Assembly: GCA_947589645.1 (NCBI GenBank)
Contig: CANQCG010000015.1
Span: 1-37,150, forward strand
Length of the DNA: 37,150 nt
Reading direction: 5' to 3'
Source of the DNA: an uncultured Clostridia bacterium
GTDB lineage: Bacteria > Bacillota > Clostridia > TANB77 > CAG-508
The notes below the pieces were generated by a model, which saw only the letters and a list, made by a program, of their open reading frames with translations, searched no databases and was not told the DNA's origin. Within the stretch, counting starts at the first letter, position 1; each line of letters begins with the position of its first letter. Shown one piece after another: positions 32,273-37,150 of the stretch. Both the position numbers and the translations under genes were made by a program.

Positions 32273-33142
32273 ATGAGTATAGGATTAGCATTAGCAGGTG
32301 GCGGAATGCAAGGAGTAGCACATATAGGAGCTATAAAAGCATTAGCTGAACTTGGAATAAAAGCAGATTATATAGCAGGAACAAGCTCAGGGAGTATATT
32401 TGCAAGCATGTATGCGATGGGTTTTTCTATTGAAGAAATGTTTGAAGTAGTAGACGAATATTATAAAACATTAATAAATATTGAAAAAAGGCCAATCATA
32501 AAAGCAATTGCAACATATTTAATGCAAAGACAAATTAAAATTGGTGGCTTAATAAAAGGTGAAAAACTTGAAAATTTAGTAGCAAGAATTGCAAGCAAAA
32601 AGAAAATAAAAAACATATCAGAAATTAAAATGCCACTTGCAATTCCCACAGTAGACACAATTTCAACAAAAGAATGTATATCAATGTCAAAAAATTATAA
32701 TTTACAAAATGACAATATTGATTACATATATGATATACCAATTGCAAAAGCAGTTAGAGCAAGTATGGCATTTCCAGGTATATTTACTACTTGCAATTTT
32801 GGAAAATATAATTTTATAGATGGAGGAACTAAAGACAACTTACCAGTAGAAGTTTTAAAAGATATGGGAGCAGACAAAGTAATAGCTTTAAGTTTTGATA
32901 TAACAAATTATATACCTACTAACAATATATTAAGTGTATTGTTAAGAGCTGTAGACATCTTTTCTTTAAAAGATGTAAGAAAAGCACAAAGCCTAGCAGA
33001 TATAGCAATAGAAATAAGAAACGATGATACAAGCTTACTACAAACAGACAATATAAAAAAATGTTTTGATATAGGTTATGAAACAATTATGAAACATAAA
33101 GAAAAAATACAAAAACTAAAAGAGGTAGAACACATTTATTAA
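32273..33142 (+). CDS. patatin-like phospholipase
   Basis: A 289-residue lipid acyl hydrolase. The oxyanion loop GGGMQG (9-14), nucleophile motif GTSSG (Ser38) and DGG (Asp183) make up the Ser-Asp dyad of patatins. No signal peptide, so it should act on the inner membrane or in the cytoplasm. The ATG at 32273 follows AGGAG; the earlier in-frame ATG at 32246 precedes this SD. A T-run terminator follows at 33187. Confidence 0.92.
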   Translation: MSIGLALAGGGMQGVAHIGAIKALAELGIKADYIAGTSSGSIFASMYAMGFSIEEMFEVVDEYYKTLINIEKRPIIKAIATYLMQRQIKIGGLIKGEKLENLVARIASKKKIKNISEIKMPLAIPTVDTISTKECISMSKNYNLQNDNIDYIYDIPIAKAVRASMAFPGIFTTCNFGKYNFIDGGTKDNLPVEVLKDMGADKVIALSFDITNYIPTNNILSVLLRAVDIFSLKDVRKAQSLADIAIEIRNDDTSLLQTDNIKKCFDIGYETIMKHKEKIQKLKEVEHIY

Positions 33143-33186
33143 CCAATAAATTAATAAACAAAATACAATTAATTAAGAATAAAAAG

Positions 33187-33223
33187 AAAATCACTAAATA
33201 AATATTATTAAGTGATTTTTTTT
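33187..33223 (+). terminator. terminator after the patatin-like gene
   Basis: AAAATCACT (33187-33195) pairs with AGTGATTTT (33211-33219), followed by more T residues. Confidence 0.8.
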
Positions 33224-33234
33224 GATTTAAAACC

Positions 33235-33263
33235 TATACAAAAGGAAAAATTAGTTATATAAT
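33235..33263 (+). promoter_or_regulatory. putative promoter of the mur/fts cluster
   Basis: TATACA (33235-33240) and consensus TATAAT (33258-33263) are 17 bases apart. The -35 is weak, which would allow activation. The leader of about 60 nt contains a hairpin (33275-33301): TTT, CC and CATTT pair with AAATG, GG and AAA around AACT, with two mismatches. Confidence 0.5.
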
Positions 33264-33329
33264 AGATGCGGACGTTTACCACATTTAACTAAATGAGGCA
33301 AATATATTATTTTTGAAAGAGGAAGTAAT

Positions 33330-34805
33330 ATGGAATTAAAAAAACTTTTAATAGGGTTAGAAGGACTCAAAGGAAAAGGAAAATTAGATATTGAAATAAC
33401 AGGAATTGAGAGCAATTCAAAAAATGTTAAACCTGGCTTTGTATTTATAGCAATAAAAGGTTTTTCAGTAGATGGACACGATTATATAGAAAGTGCAGTA
33501 GAAGCAGGAGCTACTGCAATAGTCATCCAAGAAGGATGTGATTTAAGCAAAATAAAGAAACTAGAAGATGTAACAATAGTAATGGTACCTGATACAAGAA
33601 AAGCTTTGGCAATAATAAGCAGTAATTTTTATGGCAACCCATCAAAAAAATTAAAATTAATTGGTGTAACAGGAACTAAAGGAAAAACAACAACGACCTT
33701 TATGATAAAAGAAATTCTAGAAAAAGCCGGTAAAAAGGTTGGACTTATTGGAACAATTGCAACATATATAAATGGAAAAAATATGGGAGATAGTGATAGA
33801 ACTACACCTGAAAGTTTAGAGTTACAAAAAATATTTGCACAAATGGTAAAAGAAAAAGTAGAATATGTAGTTATGGAAGTATCTTCACAAAGCCTAAAAT
33901 TACATAGAGTCGAGGGCTGTGAATTTGAAATGGCTATATTTACTAACCTATCTGAAGACCACATTAGCGAAAAAGAACATCCAGATATGAAAGATTATTT
34001 TGAATCAAAATTAAAGATCTTTGATATGTGTAAAAAAGCTTTTGTAAATGTAGATGACTTATATGGTGCAAAAATTGCAGATAGATTTCCAGACAAAAAT
34101 ATAACTACTTATGGAATTGACAATTATTGCGAGGTATTAGCAAAAGACATTACAATAACAAATTCATATGTTGATTTCAAAGTAAAAATGGGAGAAAGAA
34201 ACGAGAGAGTAAAAGTAGGAATACCAGGAAGATTTAGCGTTTACAATTCTTTAGCTGCAATATGTGTAGCAAGAAATCTAGGCATAGATGCAGAAACTAT
34301 CAAAAATGCTCTTCTAGAGGTAAGAGTACCAGGAAGATCAGAACTTGTAGATAATAAAAAAGAATTAACAATAATGATAGATTATGCCCATTCACCAGAA
34401 AGCTTAGAAAATATTTTAAGAGCATGCAAAAGTTATACGCGTGGAAAAGTAATATCAGTATTTGGATGCGGTGGAGATAGAGATAGAAGAAAAAGGCATA
34501 CAATGGGAGAAATATCAGGTAGAATAGCAGACTATACAATAATTACTTCTGATAACCCAAGAACAGAAAAACCAGAAGCAATAGTACAAGAAATTGAAGA
34601 AGGTATAAAGAAAACTAAAGGAAATTATACTGTAATAGTTGATAGAATTGAAGCAATAAAAGCAGCTATAAATATGGCAAACAAAAACGATATGGTAATT
34701 TTAGCAGGAAAAGGACATGAAACTTATCAAGAAATAAATGGTAAGAAATTTCCTTTTGATGAAAGAATTATAATAAAACAAATTATTGATGGAGAAAGTA
34801 AATAA
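33330..34805 (+). CDS. murE: UDP-MurNAc-tripeptide synthetase, meso-DAP-adding
   Basis: A 491-residue Mur ligase that adds the third amino acid to UDP-MurNAc-L-Ala-D-Glu in the cytoplasm. Substrate domain motif GIESNSKNVKPGFVFIA (25-41), ATP loop GTKGKTTT (115-122), EVSSQSL (183-189) and DNPR (408-411) are present. DNPR is diagnostic for meso-diaminopimelate rather than lysine, so the cell wall is predicted to be DAP-type. SD AGAGGAAG is normal. murF, usually next, is absent; mraY follows after 52 nt. Confidence 0.96.
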   Translation: MELKKLLIGLEGLKGKGKLDIEITGIESNSKNVKPGFVFIAIKGFSVDGHDYIESAVEAGATAIVIQEGCDLSKIKKLEDVTIVMVPDTRKALAIISSNFYGNPSKKLKLIGVTGTKGKTTTTFMIKEILEKAGKKVGLIGTIATYINGKNMGDSDRTTPESLELQKIFAQMVKEKVEYVVMEVSSQSLKLHRVEGCEFEMAIFTNLSEDHISEKEHPDMKDYFESKLKIFDMCKKAFVNVDDLYGAKIADRFPDKNITTYGIDNYCEVLAKDITITNSYVDFKVKMGERNERVKVGIPGRFSVYNSLAAICVARNLGIDAETIKNALLEVRVPGRSELVDNKKELTIMIDYAHSPESLENILRACKSYTRGKVISVFGCGGDRDRRKRHTMGEISGRIADYTIITSDNPRTEKPEAIVQEIEEGIKKTKGNYTVIVDRIEAIKAAINMANKNDMVILAGKGHETYQEINGKKFPFDERIIIKQIIDGESK

Positions 34806-34857
34806 CGAATTTAAATTTTGTACAAGAGAAAATTAAAAGGAAAGGTATGAAAAAACA

Positions 34858-35838
34858 TTGGATTTTCAAACAAAAATATTATTAATATCATTTGGCTTAA
34901 CAATATTATTAGCCTTATTAATAATACCAATATTAAAAACATTTAAAGTTGGGCAAGTAGAAAGAGATGATGGACCAGAATCACATCTAAAAAAACAAGG
35001 AACCCCTACAATGGGAGGATTAATAATTATACTTGCAATTATAATAGTTACAATATTTGCATATATATATTATACAAAACAGGGCGATACTCAAATTGCC
35101 AAAAATTTATTGCCAATACTTTGCTTAACAGTGGGATTTGGACTAATTGGATTTATAGATGATGTAAGAAAATTAATATTAAAAAATACAAAGGGCTTAA
35201 AACCAAGCTTAAAAATGTTAGGACTATTATTTATCTCAGTTGCATATGTAATATATTTATTAAAAGTAATGAATTTGGGGACAGACACTTATATACCATT
35301 TTTAAAGATATATGTTACTATACCGGTATTTGCATATATTCCATTTGCTATTTTAGTAATATTAGCAACCACAAATGCTGTAAATTTGACAGATGGAATA
35401 GATGGTTTAGCCTCAAGTGTAACAGTAATTATAATAACTTGTCTAGCAATAATAGCAACACTTTTAGGAGTAAAAGAATTAGTAATATTCTGCTCTATTG
35501 TTATAGGTTCAATATTAGGCTTTTTAATGTTTAATATGAAACCTGCAAAAATATTTATGGGAGATACAGGTTCTTTATTTTTAGGAGGAGTAATATCAGG
35601 TGTAGCTTTATACTTAAAAATGCCTATATTATTAATTTTAATTGCTATTATACCAGTTATAGAAACTCTTTCTGTAATAATTCAAGTAATATATTTTAAA
35701 GCAACCAAAAATAGATTTTTTAAAATGGCGCCAATACACCATCATTTAGAGCTATCTGGTTGGAGAGAAAATAAAATAGTAATAGCATTTAGCATTATAA
35801 CACTAGTTGTATGCACAATAGGATTACAAATAATATAA
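34858..35838 (+). CDS. mraY: phospho-MurNAc-pentapeptide transferase (lipid I synthase)
   Basis: A 326-residue enzyme with ten predicted helices that links UDP-MurNAc-pentapeptide to undecaprenyl phosphate. PESHLKKQGTPTMGG (40-54), the Asp pair FIDDVRK (101-102), NLTDGIDGLA (176-185) and the late PIHHHLELSGW are complete. The start is TTG 34858, 12 nt from AAAGG; the ATG at 34847 is in another frame and meets a stop after 12 codons, so TTG is the only start that gives the family N-terminus. Confidence 0.95.
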   Translation: MDFQTKILLISFGLTILLALLIIPILKTFKVGQVERDDGPESHLKKQGTPTMGGLIIILAIIIVTIFAYIYYTKQGDTQIAKNLLPILCLTVGFGLIGFIDDVRKLILKNTKGLKPSLKMLGLLFISVAYVIYLLKVMNLGTDTYIPFLKIYVTIPVFAYIPFAILVILATTNAVNLTDGIDGLASSVTVIIITCLAIIATLLGVKELVIFCSIVIGSILGFLMFNMKPAKIFMGDTGSLFLGGVISGVALYLKMPILLILIAIIPVIETLSVIIQVIYFKATKNRFFKMAPIHHHLELSGWRENKIVIAFSIITLVVCTIGLQII

Positions 35839-35883
35839 ACAAAAGATAAGTGCCAACTGAAAAGAAAGGAATGATACTTAGAA

Positions 35884-37020
35884 ATGGCAAAAAAGCAAAA
35901 AGTAAAAACCTATTCAAGCTTTTTAAACAATTCTATAGATTTTACTTTACTTATAGTTATATTAATACTTTTAGCATTAGGTCTTACTATGGTTTTATCA
36001 GCAAGTTCACCAAAATCACTTTCAGACTATAAAACTAGTTATCACTTTTTTATAAGACAGTTAATTTTTGCTTTACTAGGACTTGTGGCTATGGGGATAA
36101 TATCTAAAATTGACTATAGGTTTTATCAAAAGTTTTATAAAATAGCATGGATATTATCAGTAATTTTGTTAGCATTAGTATTAGTAATTGGAACAGAAGT
36201 AAATGAAGCAAAAAGATGGATAGAAATAACTCCAAGTTTTTCTTTTCAACCTTCAGAAGTTGTAAAATTCTTGATGATTATTTTTTATGCAGGAGTTTTA
36301 ACACATGATAGAGACGAGCTAGGAAATTTCTGGCTAGGCTTAGTAAAACATGTGTGTATGTTAGCTCCAATTATAGTTTTACTATTATTAGAGCCACACT
36401 TTAGTGTATCTGTAGTAATACTTGCGACTTGCTGTGTAATGATGATAATGGCAGGATGCAAATTTTGGCAATTTATGACATGTGGAATAACCATTGGAGT
36501 TCCAGCTTTAGTTGCAATGGTAATAATGGCACCATATAGACTTGTAAGAATAACAACTTTTATGGATCCATGGAGTGATGCAAAAGGAAAAGGATGGCAG
36601 ATAATACAAAGCTTATATGCCATTGGATCAGGAGGTTTATTTGGCCTAGGCTTAGGCGAAGGAAATCAAAAATATTTATATTTATCAGAGCCACAAAATG
36701 ACTTTATTTTTGCAATACTAGCAGAAGAATTAGGCTTTGTGGGATGCGCATTTACAATAATATTATTTGCTATATTAATTTGGAGAGGAGTATTAATAGC
36801 AATGAAAGCTCCAGACATGTTTGGTAGCTTAATTGCAGTAGGAATTACAACTTTAATAGCTGTTCAAGTTATAATTAATATTGCTGTAGTAACAGCATCA
36901 ATGCCAGTAACAGGAATGCCACTGCCATTCTTTAGTTACGGAGGAACTTCGCTATTTATATTACTTTGTGAAATGGGAGTATTATTAAATATTTCAAGAG
37001 CAACTGCTCATTCAAATTAA
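35884..37020 (+). CDS. ftsW: FtsW/SpoVE-type SEDS peptidoglycan polymerase
   Basis: A 378-residue membrane protein with about ten helices. FQPSEVVKFLMI (122-133), the RLVRITTFMDPW region (218-229), LYAIGSGGLFGLGLGEGNQK (247-266) and PFFSYGG near the end are SEDS hallmarks. Location between mraY and murG marks it as FtsW or SpoVE rather than RodA; sequence alone does not separate division from spore-cortex roles. The ATG is 13 nt from AAAGGA. murD, usually between mraY and ftsW, is missing. Confidence 0.93.
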   Translation: MAKKQKVKTYSSFLNNSIDFTLLIVILILLALGLTMVLSASSPKSLSDYKTSYHFFIRQLIFALLGLVAMGIISKIDYRFYQKFYKIAWILSVILLALVLVIGTEVNEAKRWIEITPSFSFQPSEVVKFLMIIFYAGVLTHDRDELGNFWLGLVKHVCMLAPIIVLLLLEPHFSVSVVILATCCVMMIMAGCKFWQFMTCGITIGVPALVAMVIMAPYRLVRITTFMDPWSDAKGKGWQIIQSLYAIGSGGLFGLGLGEGNQKYLYLSEPQNDFIFAILAEELGFVGCAFTIILFAILIWRGVLIAMKAPDMFGSLIAVGITTLIAVQVIINIAVVTASMPVTGMPLPFFSYGGTSLFILLCEMGVLLNISRATAHSN

Positions 37021-37026
37021 TAAAGG

Positions 37027-37071
37027 AAGGAGAATATGTTAGTCTAAAAATTAACATAGGAAGTAAAAATG
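37027..37071 (+). promoter_or_regulatory. SD-hairpin-AUG element of murG
   Basis: AAGGAG (37027-37032) is 36 nt from the ATG at 37069. TATGTTAGT (37035-37043) pairs with ATTAACATA (37050-37058) with one G-U pair around a 6-nt loop. Removing the hairpin leaves 12 nt. A weaker GGAAG (37059-37063) after the hairpin could serve as a second SD. Confidence 0.7.
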
Positions 37072-37150
37072 AGAGTAATAATAGCTGCAGCAGGTACAGC
37101 AGGTCACATTAACCCAGGCCTTTCTATTGCTAATAAAATAATGCAAGAAG
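37069..37150 (+). CDS. murG: MurG glycosyltransferase (lipid II synthase), 5' end only
   Basis: The first 27 codons, cut by the window edge: MRVIIAAAGTAGHINPGLSI. The glycine-rich loop AGTAGHINP (8-16) corresponds to the GGTGGHxxP lipid-binding loop of MurG, with Ala for two glycines. Its position after ftsW is that of murG in the division and cell-wall cluster. Confidence 0.9.
   Translation, partial: MRVIIAAAGTAGHINPGLSIANKIMQE

Noticed and set aside
35850..36032. 60-codon plus-strand frame overlapping the ftsW start
   Set aside because: Out of frame with ftsW, no SD, and the ftsW protein is unambiguous there.

Overview
The window is a gene-dense, very AT-rich piece of bacterial chromosome. 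Codon use is strongly A/T-biased, TGA is used as a stop, and AGGAGG-type ribosome binding sites are strong. Seven consecutive stage III sporulation genes (spoIIIAB to AH), a dipicolinate synthase A subunit, a YtfJ/GerW homologue, a FtsW/SpoVE protein and a meso-DAP-type MurE point to an endospore-forming low-GC Firmicute of the class Clostridia, plausibly an uncultured gut lineage. This is inferred from gene content only. I see no rRNA, tRNA, CRISPR array, prophage or insertion sequence.

Layout. 1-2912: a promoter, a long structured leader and a three-gene ABC-2 exporter operon. 3004-9042: an Rsm22-like methyltransferase, a DUF84 house-cleaning NTPase, a RusA-type nuclease, a PAP2 phosphatase, a phosphodiester glycosidase-like protein, an unknown membrane-anchored protein and a GT2-GtrA fusion. 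9104-14975: pth, a short RNase G, rimO, an unknown protein and a membrane TPR protein. 15032-17498: dpaA and uppP, facing a small Tyr/Ser-rich protein and tsaE on the minus strand. 17607-21831: the spoIIIA operon without spoIIIAA. 22220-28038: pfkA, queA, recA-recX, scpA, a DUF2953 (YtfI-like) protein and a frameshifted ytfJ. 28122-29617: a decayed HAD-phosphatase locus and an RdgB-like pyrophosphatase. 29696-33142: a sporulation-type DD-carboxypeptidase, a convergent VanW protein, a 55-residue membrane peptide, rpmE and a patatin-like lipase. 33330-37150: murE, mraY, ftsW and the start of murG.

How the genes fit together. Most of the window serves the cell envelope (lipid II synthesis by MurE/MraY/MurG, undecaprenyl phosphate recycling by UppP, the SEDS protein FtsW, DacB, VanW, PAP2), spore formation, and translation or genome maintenance. 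Several usually adjacent partners are missing: spoIIIAA, scpB, murF, murD and the dipicolinate synthase B subunit. This indicates a rearranged but recognisable Firmicute gene order.

The most unusual signal is a recurrent RNA architecture. At five unrelated genes (the ABC ATPase, the unknown gene at 6793, rimO, spoIIIAD and murG) a perfect or near-perfect 7-9 bp hairpin sits between the Shine-Dalgarno sequence and the start codon. The linear spacing there is 29-39 nt, but once the hairpin is folded out it falls to about 9-17 nt (about 9-12 nt at four of the five). Three of the five share a TGTTAG stem, and a fourth has a related stem with paired base changes. It may be a lineage-specific structured-spacer translation element.
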